Assembly: GCF_001553565.1 (NCBI RefSeq)
Contig: NZ_CP014228.1
Coordinates: forward strand, 372,001-436,000
Direction: 5' to 3'
Length of the DNA stretch: 64,000 nt
Origin: Actinomyces radicidentis
GTDB taxonomy: Bacteria > Actinomycetota > Actinomycetes > Actinomycetales > Actinomycetaceae
Positions 51,317 through 60,150 of this stretch are shown piece by piece; position 1 is the first letter of the stretch; every line of letters begins with the position of its first letter. A program made the translations under genes and the position numbers. The notes under the pieces were generated by a model that did no database searches, was not told where the DNA came from, and saw only the letters and a program-made list of their open reading frames with translations.

Positions 51317-52801
51317 GTGACTTCATCCTCCGACGGGCTTCCCCCCTCCATCCGGCCAGGGGCCGGGTCGGGGCCGCGCGGCCCCCGCAGACGCCCGGTG
51401 TCCCCGGCGCGCCGCGCGAGGGGCGGTGGCGACCCGACGCGCTCGCGCTCGGAGGAGGCCCCGCAGGCCGGGGAACCCGAGGACGAGGCCGGGGGCGCGG
51501 CGGCCGCGAGCACCGGAGGCGACTCGTCGCCCTCGGTCGGCCGTACGCCGGCGGCGCGCCGTCCGGGTCAGGGGCAGCGCCGGCCCCAGGGCCAGGGCGA
51601 CCGTCGCGTCTCGAGCCACGCGCGTCCCGGCTCCTCCGCCGTCCCCATCGGACGGTCGGAGGCCGCTCCCGACCGCACGCGCACGATGCCCAGAGCCGTG
51701 CCCGGCGCCTCGTCCGGGCGCGGGCAGGGCCGTCCCGCGCCGCGCGCGGTGGAGCCGAGCAGGGGCGGCGAGACCCCCGCTCGACCCGGCTCGCGATCGA
51801 GCCTCTCCGGAACCGGGGAGCGCCCTCCGCGGACCGGCGGTTCGTCACGCCGCCGCAGGAAGCATCCGGTGCTCCGCACGATCGCGCTCATCCTCGTCAT
51901 CCTCCTGGCCCTCGTGGGCCTGCGAGTCGCCTGGGTCTGGCACCGCGTCGACTCCGACATCTCGAGGACGGACGCCCTCAGCTCCACGGACACCTCCGAC
52001 GGCGAGACCTGGCTCATCGTGGGCTCCGACTCGCGCGCCGACGGCGCCGTCCAGGACGCCACGGAGGGTGCGCGCTCCGACTCGCTCATGGTCCTCAACC
52101 GGGCTCCCAACGGGGAGGCCACCCTCATCTCGCTGCCCCGCGACACCTACGTGGACATCCCGGGGTACGGCGGCAACAAGATCAACGCCGCCTACTCCTT
52201 CGGGGGCGCCTCCCTGCTGGTCTCGACGGTCGACGACCTCACGGGCCTCACGGTCGACCACTACGTCCAGGTCGGCATGGGCGGCGTCGAGGAGATGGTC
52301 GACGCCGTCGGCGGCATCAACGTCTGCCTCGACTACGACGTCGACGACGCCGACTCCGGCCTCGTCTGGGACACCTCCCAGGGCACCTGCCAGGACGTCG
52401 ACGGCGAGAAGGCGCTCCAGTACTCCCGCATGCGCAAGTCCGACCCGACGGGAGACATCGGTCGTGCCAAGCGGCAGCGGGCGGTCATCGCCGCGGTCGT
52501 CGCCAAGGCCGCGACGGTCTCGACCCTGGTGAACCTCTCCCGCCAGGACGCGATCATCGACGCCGGCACCGGTGCGCTCACGGTAGACGAGGGCACGAGC
52601 ACGGGCGACCTCGTGCAGATGATGGCGGCCTTCCACAAGGCCTCGAGCCACGGCCTCACGGGTGCGCCGCCGATCTCCTCGCTCGACTACGAGCCCGGCG
52701 GCATCGGCTCGGCGGTCCTCCTCCAGGACACGACGGCGCCCGACTTCTTCGCCAAGGTGAGGAACGGCTCGCTCACGACGAGCGACTTCAACCAGGGCTG
52801 A
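51317..52801 (+). CDS. LCP glycopolymer ligase 2 with long basic N-terminus
   Basis: A 494-residue LCP protein. The first 184 residues are an Arg/Pro/Gly/Ser-rich stretch with no predicted fold, cytoplasmic; one membrane helix follows (about 187-208). The core has IVGSDSR at 234-240, RSDSLM at 253-258 and LPRDTYVDIPG at 273-283. It lacks the insertion seen in ligase 1 after IPRDT. GTG 51317 has GAGG 11 bases upstream. The extension could bind cytoplasmic partners or nucleic acid-like polyanions; this is open. Confidence 0.9.
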   Translation: MTSSSDGLPPSIRPGAGSGPRGPRRRPVSPARRARGGGDPTRSRSEEAPQAGEPEDEAGGAAAASTGGDSSPSVGRTPAARRPGQGQRRPQGQGDRRVSSHARPGSSAVPIGRSEAAPDRTRTMPRAVPGASSGRGQGRPAPRAVEPSRGGETPARPGSRSSLSGTGERPPRTGGSSRRRRKHPVLRTIALILVILLALVGLRVAWVWHRVDSDISRTDALSSTDTSDGETWLIVGSDSRADGAVQDATEGARSDSLMVLNRAPNGEATLISLPRDTYVDIPGYGGNKINAAYSFGGASLLVSTVDDLTGLTVDHYVQVGMGGVEEMVDAVGGINVCLDYDVDDADSGLVWDTSQGTCQDVDGEKALQYSRMRKSDPTGDIGRAKRQRAVIAAVVAKAATVSTLVNLSRQDAIIDAGTGALTVDEGTSTGDLVQMMAAFHKASSHGLTGAPPISSLDYEPGGIGSAVLLQDTTAPDFFAKVRNGSLTTSDFNQG

Positions 52802-52810
52802 GTGATCAGT

Positions 52811-52857
52811 ACGACGGCGGGGCCGGTTCCCTCGAGGGGAACCGGCCCCGCCGTCGT
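52811..52857. terminator. Strong bidirectional hairpin terminator between LCP2 and galE
   Basis: A perfect 21-base stem (starting ACGACGGCGGGGCCGGTTCC) with a 5-base loop lies ten bases after the LCP stop and eleven before the galE stop. No T run. Confidence 0.8.
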
Positions 52858-52867
52858 GGGTCCGAGG

Positions 52868-53857
52868 TCAGGCGAAGTGCGGACGGTTGGGGTCCGCCTG
52901 CCAGGCGGTGAAGGAGGAGCTGACGATGTCGTCGAGGTCGTGCTCCGGCTTCCAGCCGAGGACGCGGCCGATGCGGGAGGCGTCGCCGATGAGCTGGGGC
53001 GGGTCGCCGGCGCGACGGTCGAGCTCCTCGGGCTCGCGGTCGAGACCGGTGGAGGCGATGACCTTGGAGACGACCTCGCGGACGCTCGAGCCCGTGCCGG
53101 TGCCGACGTTGAAGACGTGCTCCGTCATCTCCTGGCCTCCCGCGAGGTAGTCGAGGGCGGCGATGTGCGCGGCGGCGAGGTCCTTGACGTGGATGTAGTC
53201 GCGGACGCAGGTGCCGTCGGGCGTCGGGTAGTCGGTGCCGAAGATCTTCGGGGTCTCACCGTTCGCGAGGCGCTCGAGGACCATCGGGATGAGATTGAGG
53301 GTGGCCATGTCGCCGAGGTCGTCCCAGCCGGCGCCGGCGACGTTGAAGTAGCGCAGGCCCGCCCAGCGCAGGCCCCAGGCGCGCTCGGCGTCGGCCATCA
53401 TCCACTCGCCGATCAGCTTGGTCTCGCCGTAGGGGTTGATCGGCCTGCAGTCGATGTCCTCGGGGACGACCTCGACCGGCGGCATCCCGTAGACGGCGGC
53501 GGAGGAGGAGAAGATCATCTGGTCGACCCGCGCCTGGTCCATGGCGAGGAGCATGTTCGCCAGGCCGCCGACGTTCTGCTGGTAGTACCAGGCGGGGCGG
53601 GCCACGGACTCGCCGACCTGCTTGCGCGCGGCGAAGTGGATGACCGCGGTGACGCCGCGACGCTCCATGAGGTCCGTGAGGGTCTCGACGGCGTCGCCGG
53701 AGGCGACGTCGAGCTCCACGAGGGTCGCGCCCTCGACCCGCTCGGGGGTCCCGTAGGAGAGGTCGTCGACGACGATGACGTCCTCTCCGCGCTCGAGGAG
53801 GAGGCGGACCACGTGGGCCCCGATGTAGCCGGCGCCGCCGGCGACCAAGATGCTCAT
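52868..53857 (-). CDS. galE: UDP-glucose 4-epimerase
   Basis: A 329-residue extended short-chain dehydrogenase that interconverts UDP-glucose and UDP-galactose. GGAGYIG is at 7-13, SSSAAVYG at 117-124 and the Y143-x3-K147 pair in NPYGETK. RYFNVAGA and the C-terminal RRAGDPPQLIGDA are typical of GalE. Besides sugar metabolism it would supply galactose for the glycans. ATG 53857 has TAGCCT seven bases upstream and no ribosome site. Confidence 0.93.
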   Translation of the reverse strand: MSILVAGGAGYIGAHVVRLLLERGEDVIVVDDLSYGTPERVEGATLVELDVASGDAVETLTDLMERRGVTAVIHFAARKQVGESVARPAWYYQQNVGGLANMLLAMDQARVDQMIFSSSAAVYGMPPVEVVPEDIDCRPINPYGETKLIGEWMMADAERAWGLRWAGLRYFNVAGAGWDDLGDMATLNLIPMVLERLANGETPKIFGTDYPTPDGTCVRDYIHVKDLAAAHIAALDYLAGGQEMTEHVFNVGTGTGSSVREVVSKVIASTGLDREPEELDRRAGDPPQLIGDASRIGRVLGWKPEHDLDDIVSSSFTAWQADPNRPHFA

Positions 53858-53864
53858 GGGGCCA

Positions 53865-53870
53865 AGGCTA
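53865..53870 (-). promoter_or_regulatory. Leaderless-type -10 box of galE
   Basis: Minus-strand TAGCCT, seven bases before ATG 53857. Confidence 0.5.
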
Positions 53871-53946
53871 CCGCCGTGCCCGTGAGGCGTCTGCGGATCG
53901 TCTGTGAGGCGACTCTCCGGCCGCCGAGGCCCCCTCCGCGCGCTGC

Positions 53947-54471
53947 TCAGACCTGGGCGCGGCGCTCCCGCAGACGGGCGCCCTTCTCGTGGGCGACGCG
54001 CGAGACCTCCGCCTGGAAGTCGCGCATGGCGGCGCGGATGCGCTCCGCCTCGGCGCCCTCCCCCGCCCCGAGGATCCGGGCGGCGAGGAGCCCGGCGTTC
54101 CGGGCTCCGCCGATGGAGACGGTGGCCACCGGAACGCCGGCGGGCATCTGGACGATGGAGAGGAGGGAGTCCATGCCGTCGAGGTACTTGAGCGGCACGG
54201 GCACCCCCACGACGGGCAGCTCGGTGACGGCGGCGAGCATGCCGGGCAGGTGGGCTGCTCCCCCGGCGCCGGCGATGATGACGCGCAGCCCGCGCCCGGC
54301 GGCCTCGCGCCCGTACTCGATCATCTCGGTGGGCATGCGGTGGGCGGAGACGACGTCGGCCTCGTAGGCGATGCTCATCTCGTCGAGGGCGTCGGCGGCG
54401 GCCTCCATCGTCGGCCAGTCGGAGTCCGAGCCCATGACGATGCCGACGACGGGCTGCTTGCTCTCGCTCAT
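53947..54471 (-). CDS. purE: N5-carboxyaminoimidazole ribonucleotide mutase
   Basis: A 174-residue class I PurE that rearranges N5-CAIR to CAIR in purine synthesis. GSDSD at 14-18, SAHR at 42-45 with the catalytic histidine H44, and [10 protein letters not shown] at 67-76 are all intact. It is preceded by a GGAAGGA ribosome site and a 103-base gap after purK, in which a 12-base direct repeat occurs. Acts with PurK on the same strand. Confidence 0.96.
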   Translation of the reverse strand: MSESKQPVVGIVMGSDSDWPTMEAAADALDEMSIAYEADVVSAHRMPTEMIEYGREAAGRGLRVIIAGAGGAAHLPGMLAAVTELPVVGVPVPLKYLDGMDSLLSIVQMPAGVPVATVSIGGARNAGLLAARILGAGEGAEAERIRAAMRDFQAEVSRVAHEKGARLRERRAQV

Positions 54472-54507
54472 GACGGTGTGTCCTTCCGGGACGGGGTCGA
54501 CCGGGCT

Positions 54508-54541
54508 GACCGAACTCAGCGCGCGGATCGACCGAACTCAG
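54508..54541. repeat. Two direct copies of a 12-base sequence before purE
   Basis: GACCGAACTCAG occurs at 54508-54519 and 54530-54541, 22 bases apart, about two helical turns. It lies between purK and purE and might be a regulator site. Confidence 0.5.
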
Positions 54542-54574
54542 TGGATCGGGGAGGAGGGGATGGCTGAAGGTGGC

Positions 54575-55963
54575 TCAGGCGTCGCCGCGCAGGACGGCGA
54601 CGACGGCGCGGGCGCGCTCGCGCACGGTCTCGACGTCGGCCGGCTCCGCGGAGCGGCCCGTGAGGTTGACGTGGCCGAGCTTGCGGCCGGTGCGCCAGCC
54701 CTTGCCGTACAGGTGGATCCGGGCCTCGGGCTCGAGGGCCATGGCTCGACCGAGCGCACCGGCGTCGGGCTCGTGCTCCCCGCCGAGGAGGTTCACCATG
54801 ACGGTCGCGGGGACCGTCGGGGCGGCGGAGCCCAGCGGCAGGTCGAGGACGGCGCGCAGGTGCTGGGCGAACTGGCTCGTCACCGCCCCGTCCTGCGTCC
54901 AGTGCCCGGAATTGTGGGGGCGCATGGCGAGCTCGTTGACGTAGACGCGGGTCGGCTCGCCCGGCGCCTCGACGGCGAAGAGCTCGACGGCGAGGACGCC
55001 CGTGACGCCGAAGCGCTCCGCGACGGTGCGCCCGATGCGCTCGGCCTCCGCGGTGGCGGCGGGATCCAGCCCCGGGGCCGGGGCGAGGACCTCGGAGCAG
55101 ATGCCGCCGTCCTGGACGGTCTCGACGACGGGCCAGACGGCGACCTCGCCCCGCGGGCTGCGCGCGAGGAGGACGGCGAGCTCACGGGTGAAGGGGACGG
55201 CCTGCTCGATGAGGAGGCTCGTGACGGCGGCTCCACCGAGGCTGCCGCCCCCGCCCGCACCGGCGCCGTCGGCGCGGCCGGCGGCCGCCGCGGCGGTGGA
55301 GGCGATCCAGGAGGCGGCCTCGCCGTCGTCGAGCTCGGCCGCCGAGCGGACGAGGAGGACGCCGTGGCCGTCGTAGCCGCCGCGCGGTGTCTTGAGGACG
55401 AGTGGCCAGCCGTTCTCCTCGCCGAAGGCGGTGACGACCGCGCGCATCTCCGCCTCGCTGCCGGCGGCCTCGGCCCAGGCGGGCTGGGGAAGCCCGGCCT
55501 CGGTCATGGCGCGGCGCATGGCGAGCTTGTCGCGGGCCAGGAGGAGGGCCCGGGCGCTCGGCTGGACGGAGACGCCCTCCTCGGCGAGCGCGAGGAGGAG
55601 CTCGTGGTCCTGGTGCTCGTGCTCGAAGGTGAGGGCGTCGGCGGGGCCGACGGCCTGGAGCCGGGGGGCGTCCCCGCCCTCGGCCGCGGATGCGCCGGAG
55701 ACGAGCGCGCGGACGGCGTCCTCGTCGTCGGCGGCGCCGACGGGGGCGTCGACGGTGACCTGGGCGGTGGAGCCGTCGGGGGCCTCGACGAGGGCCCGCA
55801 CGTGGATGCCCAGGCGGGCGGCCTCCTCCTGCATCATGCGGGCGAGCTGCCCGCCGCCGATGACGGCGACGACGGGGAGGTCGCCGTGGAGCGTGCCCGC
55901 GCCGTCCGCGGGAAGGCTCGTGGGGGACGGGGTGCTCGACTCGCTGCTGCTGGCTGCGCTCAC
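54575..55963 (-). CDS. purK: N5-carboxyaminoimidazole ribonucleotide synthase
   Basis: A 462-residue ATP-grasp enzyme, longer than the usual 350-380 because of Ala/Gly-rich inserts around residues 1-28, 75-105 and 225-250. Core motifs: VIGGGQLARMMQEEAARLGI, TFEHEHQDHELL, LKTPRGGYDGHGV, and NELAMRPHNSGHWTQDG as the active-site loop. It carboxylates AIR with ATP and bicarbonate. GTG 55963 follows a TAGCCT box by six bases. Divergent from the PIG-V-like gene. Confidence 0.95.
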   Translation of the reverse strand: MSAASSSESSTPSPTSLPADGAGTLHGDLPVVAVIGGGQLARMMQEEAARLGIHVRALVEAPDGSTAQVTVDAPVGAADDEDAVRALVSGASAAEGGDAPRLQAVGPADALTFEHEHQDHELLLALAEEGVSVQPSARALLLARDKLAMRRAMTEAGLPQPAWAEAAGSEAEMRAVVTAFGEENGWPLVLKTPRGGYDGHGVLLVRSAAELDDGEAASWIASTAAAAAGRADGAGAGGGGSLGGAAVTSLLIEQAVPFTRELAVLLARSPRGEVAVWPVVETVQDGGICSEVLAPAPGLDPAATAEAERIGRTVAERFGVTGVLAVELFAVEAPGEPTRVYVNELAMRPHNSGHWTQDGAVTSQFAQHLRAVLDLPLGSAAPTVPATVMVNLLGGEHEPDAGALGRAMALEPEARIHLYGKGWRTGRKLGHVNLTGRSAEPADVETVRERARAVVAVLRGDA

Positions 55964-55969
55964 GGCCTC

Positions 55970-55975
55970 AGGCTA
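55970..55975 (-). promoter_or_regulatory. Leaderless-type -10 box of purK
   Basis: Minus-strand TAGCCT, six bases before GTG 55963. Only ten bases separate it from the opposite -10 at 55986. Confidence 0.5.
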
Positions 55976-55985
55976 CCCGCCCTCG

Positions 55986-55991
55986 TAGATT
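55986..55991 (+). promoter_or_regulatory. Leaderless-type -10 box of the PIG-V-like gene
   Basis: TAGATT, six bases before GTG 55998, back to back with the purK box. Confidence 0.5.
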
Positions 55992-55997
55992 GGGCTC

Positions 55998-57266
55998 GTG
56001 CCGGCCACCTCAGAGAACAGCATCCGAGACCGAGTCCCCGACGAGGACGCCCCGCCCTCCGCGGGCCGAGCGCGGGGCACGCGCGCGCTGCGCGTCCTCG
56101 CCGTCTGGGCCGCAGCCACCCTCGTCACCTTCCTCCTGGCGCGCCTCGGCGCTCAGGACACCCCGGCGACACCGTGGGGCGGGGCCTCGCCGTCGTGGAC
56201 GGAGCACCTGGCCTTCTGGGACTCCGGCTGGTACGAGCGCATCGCCCGCGAGGGCTACCCGACGACGCTGCCCGTCGGCGCTGACGGCGCGGTGAGCCAG
56301 AACGCGTGGGCCTTCATGCCGATGCTGCCGTGGCTCGCCGGCCTCCTGTCCTGGACGGGCCTCGGCTTCTACGTCCGCGCCGCCCTCGTGTCCCTCGCGG
56401 CCTCGGCGGGCGCCGCCGTCGTCATGGACCGGTGGCTCGCGCCGCGCGTGGGCGGGCGCGCCTCGCTGTGGGGCGTCGCCCTCGTGTGGAGCGCCGCGCC
56501 GGCGCTCGTCCTGCAGGTGGCCTACGCGGAGTCGCTGGGCCTGCTGCTGGTCGGCGGGGTCCTGCTCCTCGCGGACCGACGGCGCTTCCTCGCCGCGGTC
56601 CACCTCGTCCTCCTCGCGGCCCTCGCACGGCCGGTGGGCGTGCCGCTCGCGGCGGGCCTGGGGCTGTGGTGGCTGCTCGAGCTCCTCGCCTCGCGGGGCG
56701 TCGGCGCGGGCCGCCCAGGGTGGCTCGACCGGCTTCTCCGCGCGGACCCGCGGCTGTCGGCAGGCGAGCGCCTCCGTCTCCTCGGCCTCACCGTCGCCAG
56801 CGCGCTGTCCGCCCTCGTCTGGCCCGTCATCGCCTGGCTCACCACCGGGCGCCGGGACGCCTACACGGCCTCCGAGACCGCCTGGCGCGGCACGGAGCTC
56901 ACGCCCTTCCTGCCGTGGCTCGACCGTGGCGGCTGGTGGGCGGGGGCCCACCTCGGTCCGGTGCTCCTCCTCGGCGGCCTCGCGGTGACGGCCCTCGCTC
57001 TCGCGGCACCGGCGTCGCGCCGGCTCGGTTCCGCGGCCTGGTGCTGGTGCGTCGGCTACGCGCTCTACCTGCTCGCCTTCTTCGACCCGACGGCCTCCCT
57101 CATCCGCGTGCTCCTGCCCCTGGCACCGCTCGGCTGGGCCGCGGCCGCGTCGCTGCGCTCACGCCGCGGCCGCCTCGCCGTGCTCGTCCTGGGCGTGCTG
57201 GCGCAGGTCTGGTGGATCAGCTGGGTGTGGGACCTCGGCAGCGTCTCCGTCCAGTGGGTGCCGTGA
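55998..57266 (+). CDS. PIG-V-like membrane mannosyltransferase (GT-C)
   Basis: A 422-residue membrane protein with about nine to ten segments. The first outside loop has FWDSGWYERIAREGYP followed by AFMPMLPWLAG, matching the PIG-V/GPI mannosyltransferase II family, where WD-x-x-WY and FFPL-like segments are conserved and the Asp is catalytic. In actinobacteria such proteins are thought to use polyprenyl-phosphate mannose. Substrate here unknown. GTG 55998 follows a -10 box by six bases. Confidence 0.75.
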   Translation: MPATSENSIRDRVPDEDAPPSAGRARGTRALRVLAVWAAATLVTFLLARLGAQDTPATPWGGASPSWTEHLAFWDSGWYERIAREGYPTTLPVGADGAVSQNAWAFMPMLPWLAGLLSWTGLGFYVRAALVSLAASAGAAVVMDRWLAPRVGGRASLWGVALVWSAAPALVLQVAYAESLGLLLVGGVLLLADRRRFLAAVHLVLLAALARPVGVPLAAGLGLWWLLELLASRGVGAGRPGWLDRLLRADPRLSAGERLRLLGLTVASALSALVWPVIAWLTTGRRDAYTASETAWRGTELTPFLPWLDRGGWWAGAHLGPVLLLGGLAVTALALAAPASRRLGSAAWCWCVGYALYLLAFFDPTASLIRVLLPLAPLGWAAAASLRSRRGRLAVLVLGVLAQVWWISWVWDLGSVSVQWVP

Positions 57267-57316
57267 GCCGGGCGACCTCACACGGCGCCGAGGGGCCCGG
57301 GGGCGCCCGCCGCCCC

Positions 57317-57322
57317 TAGGAT
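57317..57322 (+). promoter_or_regulatory. Leaderless-type -10 box of gtrA-like gene
   Basis: TAGGAT, seven bases before GTG 57330, no ribosome site. Confidence 0.5.
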
Positions 57323-57329
57323 CGCTCGC

Positions 57330-57932
57330 GTGACCACCTCGAAGAGCCCCTCCCCCGCCGTCCACGAGCGGGAGGGGGCGCCCGGCTCGCTGCGCGACCG
57401 GCTGGTCGCCTGGATCAAGGAGTTCATCCAGTTCGGGCTCGTGGGCGCCTGCTCCTTCGTCATCGACATGGGGCTGTTCAACCTCTTCCAGCACGGCCCG
57501 GTCGCCTTCCTGGCCGGTCACCCGAACACGGCGAACGTCGCGTCGGCCACCATCGCGACGATCTTCTCCTGGGTGGCGAACCGGCTGTGGACCTACCGCG
57601 GGCGCACGCAGGAGAACACGGCCCGTGAGGCGCTGCTCTTCGCCTTCGCCAACGTCGGCGGCGTGCTCATCACGCAGTTCTGCCTGCTCTTCACGCACCA
57701 CATCCTGGGCCTGACGGGGCCGCTGGCGGACAACATCGCCGCCTACGTCGTCGGCTTCGCCCTGGGCACCGCCTTCCGCTTCCTCTTTTACCACTACATC
57801 GTCTTCACCGGCTCCGCCGAGGAGCCGGCCGCCGACGGCGTCGTCCTGGGCGCCTCGATCGGCGGGGTCCCCGAGACCCGCGACGAGACCAACGACGGCC
57901 ACCGACCCGACGCGGAGGCCCGGAGGCGCTGA
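57330..57932 (+). CDS. GtrA-family membrane protein
   Basis: A 200-residue protein with four membrane helices between about 30 and 150, then a polar tail. FIQFGLVGACSFVIDMGLFN and ANRLWTYRGR are GtrA signatures. GtrA-type proteins are thought to flip polyprenyl-phosphate sugars made by GtrB-like GT2s, two of which are encoded in this window. In mycobacteria a GtrA-family gene sits next to purK as here, so it may serve general lipid-sugar flipping instead. Confidence 0.85.
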   Translation: MTTSKSPSPAVHEREGAPGSLRDRLVAWIKEFIQFGLVGACSFVIDMGLFNLFQHGPVAFLAGHPNTANVASATIATIFSWVANRLWTYRGRTQENTAREALLFAFANVGGVLITQFCLLFTHHILGLTGPLADNIAAYVVGFALGTAFRFLFYHYIVFTGSAEEPAADGVVLGASIGGVPETRDETNDGHRPDAEARRR

Positions 57933-58091
57933 GCCGGGACCACCAGCGCCCGGAGCCCGTCGGCCCCCGGCGCACTCCGGCGACGACCGCGGAGACCCGG
58001 CGCCGAGGCTCCGCCCGGCGCACCGCGGCCACGTGCCCGATCGCACACGCCCCCTGTGACCGCGCTCCGCGCGACGCGGCGGCACCGTCCC

Positions 58092-58097
58092 TAGCCT
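58092..58097 (+). promoter_or_regulatory. Leaderless-type -10 box of dedA-like gene
   Basis: TAGCCT, six bases before GTG 58104. Confidence 0.5.
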
Positions 58098-58103
58098 GGG
58101 CAC

Positions 58104-58823
58104 GTGACTGCTCTGCCCGCGGCCATCGCCGCCCTCTCCGGGAGCCTGCCCACCGCACCGCTCCCCGCCCTCGGCCCCTCCTGGCTCGACGCGGCGAACA
58201 TCATCACCAAGATCGTCGAGTGGTTCGGCCCCTGGGCCATCGTCGGCGTCATGCTCGTCATCTTCGCCGAGACGGGCCTCCTCGTCGGGTTCTTCCTTCC
58301 CGGCGACTCCCTGCTCTTCACCCTCGGCATGTTCGTGGGCCAGGGCGCCGTCGGGGTCAGCATCTGGGTGGCCGCGCCTCTCGTGCTCCTGGCCGCCGTC
58401 ATCGGCAACCAGACCGGCTACGCCATCGGGCACAAGGCCGGCCCCTCGATCTTCAACAAGCCCGACTCGCGGTTCTTCAAGCAGGAGCACGTGGACCGCA
58501 CGAGCGTCTTCTTCGAGCGCCACGGCGGCGCCGCCGTCACCCTCGCCCAGTTCGTGCCGATCGTGCGCACCTTCACCCCGGTCATGGCCGGCGTCGGCCG
58601 CATGCACTACCGGCACTTCTTCACCTTCAACCTCATGGGCGCGATCCCGTGGGCCTTCGGCATCACCTGGCTCGGCTACTTCCTCGGCTCCATCACGTGG
58701 ATCCAGAAGAACATCGACGTCATGATCCTCGCGATCGTGCTCGTCTCGATCCTGCCGATGATCATCTCCGGCCTGCGCGGCTGGCTCGCCTCCCGCCGCG
58801 GGAGCGCGGAGCCTGAGGCCTGA
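58104..58823 (+). CDS. DedA-family membrane protein
   Basis: A 239-residue SNARE-associated/DedA protein. The re-entrant region FAETGLLVGFFLPGDSLLF at about 55-73 and QFVPIVRTFTPVMAGVGRM near 153-171 hold the conserved E, D and R residues of the family. DedA proteins are now tied to flipping of undecaprenyl phosphate and phospholipids, which suits a locus rich in polyprenyl-linked glycans. GTG start follows a -10 box by six bases. The 171 bases before it hold nothing else recognisable. Confidence 0.9.
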   Translation: MTALPAAIAALSGSLPTAPLPALGPSWLDAANIITKIVEWFGPWAIVGVMLVIFAETGLLVGFFLPGDSLLFTLGMFVGQGAVGVSIWVAAPLVLLAAVIGNQTGYAIGHKAGPSIFNKPDSRFFKQEHVDRTSVFFERHGGAAVTLAQFVPIVRTFTPVMAGVGRMHYRHFFTFNLMGAIPWAFGITWLGYFLGSITWIQKNIDVMILAIVLVSILPMIISGLRGWLASRRGSAEPEA

Positions 58824-58836
58824 GCCTCAGCGGAAC

Positions 58837-58897
58837 CCCGGCCACGCAGGAAGGCGGCCTCACCCAGTGGGTGAGGCCGCCTTCCTGCGTGGCCGGG
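58837..58897. terminator. Very strong bidirectional terminator between dedA and the kinase gene
   Basis: A perfect 29-base stem (starting CCCGGCCACGCAGGAAGGCG) with a 3-base loop. It lies 13 bases after the DedA stop and about 95 before the kinase stop. Confidence 0.85.
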
Positions 58898-58992
58898 CGC
58901 GCGCTCGAGAGGGCCCGCCGACGCGAACGAGCCGGTTCCAGGACGGCACCGCCGTCGGAGGCGACGACGGCGGCGCGATCAGGCGGAGTGCC

Positions 58993-60072
58993 TCAGAACC
59001 TGCCGCGCCGCCCGACGGAGACGAGCGCGCCCTGCGGGAGAACGTTGTTGGGGTCGAGGGACTTCGGGACGGCGTTGAGGAGGATGGAGAAGACGGCGGG
59101 GCGCCGCTGGCTCAGCTCGATGCGGCCGCCGTCGGCCTCGACGAGGTCCCTGGCGAGCGCGAGCCCGACCCCGGTGGAGCCGTGCCCGGAGACCGAGCGC
59201 TCGAAGACGTGCGGGGCGAGGTCGTCCTCGACGCCCTCCCCCTCGTCGGCGACGTCGATGAAGACGCCGTGGCCGCCGTTGGCGCTGCGCACCGTGACCG
59301 AGGTGGTCCCGTCCCCGTAGCGCAGGGAGTTCTCGATGCACGTCGCGAGCTCCTGGGCGAGGGAGCCGCGGGTGGCGAGCACGGGCAGACCGACCTCGTC
59401 CTTCATGACGAGGGTGCGGCCGGCCTCCGCGAAGGAGGGCTCCCACTCCTCGCGCTGCTGGGCGAAGACGTCCTCGAGGTGGAGCGCCTCGGTGGTGCCC
59501 CCGCCGGAGCGCCGCGAGATCTTGAGGAGGTCCTCGACGACGCCGGTGAGCCGCTCGACCTGCTCGACGCAGGCGCGGGCGCCCGCCTGGACCTCGGGGT
59601 CGTCGCTGAGGAGCTCGATCTCCTCCAGGCGCAGCGAGAGCCCGGTCAGCGGCGTGCGCAGCTGGTGGGAGGCGTCGGAGGCGAACTGCCGCTCTGCGGC
59701 GAGGCGGCCGGCGACGCGCTCGGCGGAGCGGACGAGCTCGGCCTGGACGAGGTCGATCTCCTCGATGCCGCTCTTCCTGAGACGGGGGCGGACCTGCCCG
59801 GAGCCGAGCTGCTCGGCCTCCGCGGCGAGGTAGATGAGCGGCGCGGAGATCCGGCGGGAGTAGTGGGCGGCGACGACCCAGGCCGCGAGCAGCGCCACGG
59901 CGGTGAGCAGGACGAGGGTGAGGATGACGGTGAGGATGACCTGGGAGCGGTAGTCGGAGTCCCGGGTCGTGCGGAAGGTGACGAGGATCCAGCCCCCGCC
60001 GAGCGGCACGCCCAGGAGCACGACCGCCACGCAGACCGCCGTCATCGTCATCTGCATCGCGCGTGCGCGCAT
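58993..60072 (-). CDS. Sensor histidine kinase with very short outside loop
   Basis: A 359-residue kinase. Two membrane helices (about 9-32 and 46-69) enclose only some twelve outside residues, so the signal is probably sensed in the membrane. A HAMP-like linker follows, then SHQLRTPL with H136, ENSLRYG with N248, DEGEG at 276-280 and GSTGVGLALA at 298-307. ATG 60072 has GAGGAGGGAG upstream. It follows its response regulator after 78 bases. Such architecture is frequent in cell-envelope stress systems; the target here is unknown. Confidence 0.9.
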   Translation of the reverse strand: MRARAMQMTMTAVCVAVVLLGVPLGGGWILVTFRTTRDSDYRSQVILTVILTLVLLTAVALLAAWVVAAHYSRRISAPLIYLAAEAEQLGSGQVRPRLRKSGIEEIDLVQAELVRSAERVAGRLAAERQFASDASHQLRTPLTGLSLRLEEIELLSDDPEVQAGARACVEQVERLTGVVEDLLKISRRSGGGTTEALHLEDVFAQQREEWEPSFAEAGRTLVMKDEVGLPVLATRGSLAQELATCIENSLRYGDGTTSVTVRSANGGHGVFIDVADEGEGVEDDLAPHVFERSVSGHGSTGVGLALARDLVEADGGRIELSQRRPAVFSILLNAVPKSLDPNNVLPQGALVSVGRRGRF

Positions 60073-60150
60073 GTCGCTCCCTCCTCTGGGACGACGGCGC
60101 CCCGGCGCTCGCGTGGGCGAGGGCCGGGGCGCCGCGACGTGTGGGTCCGG

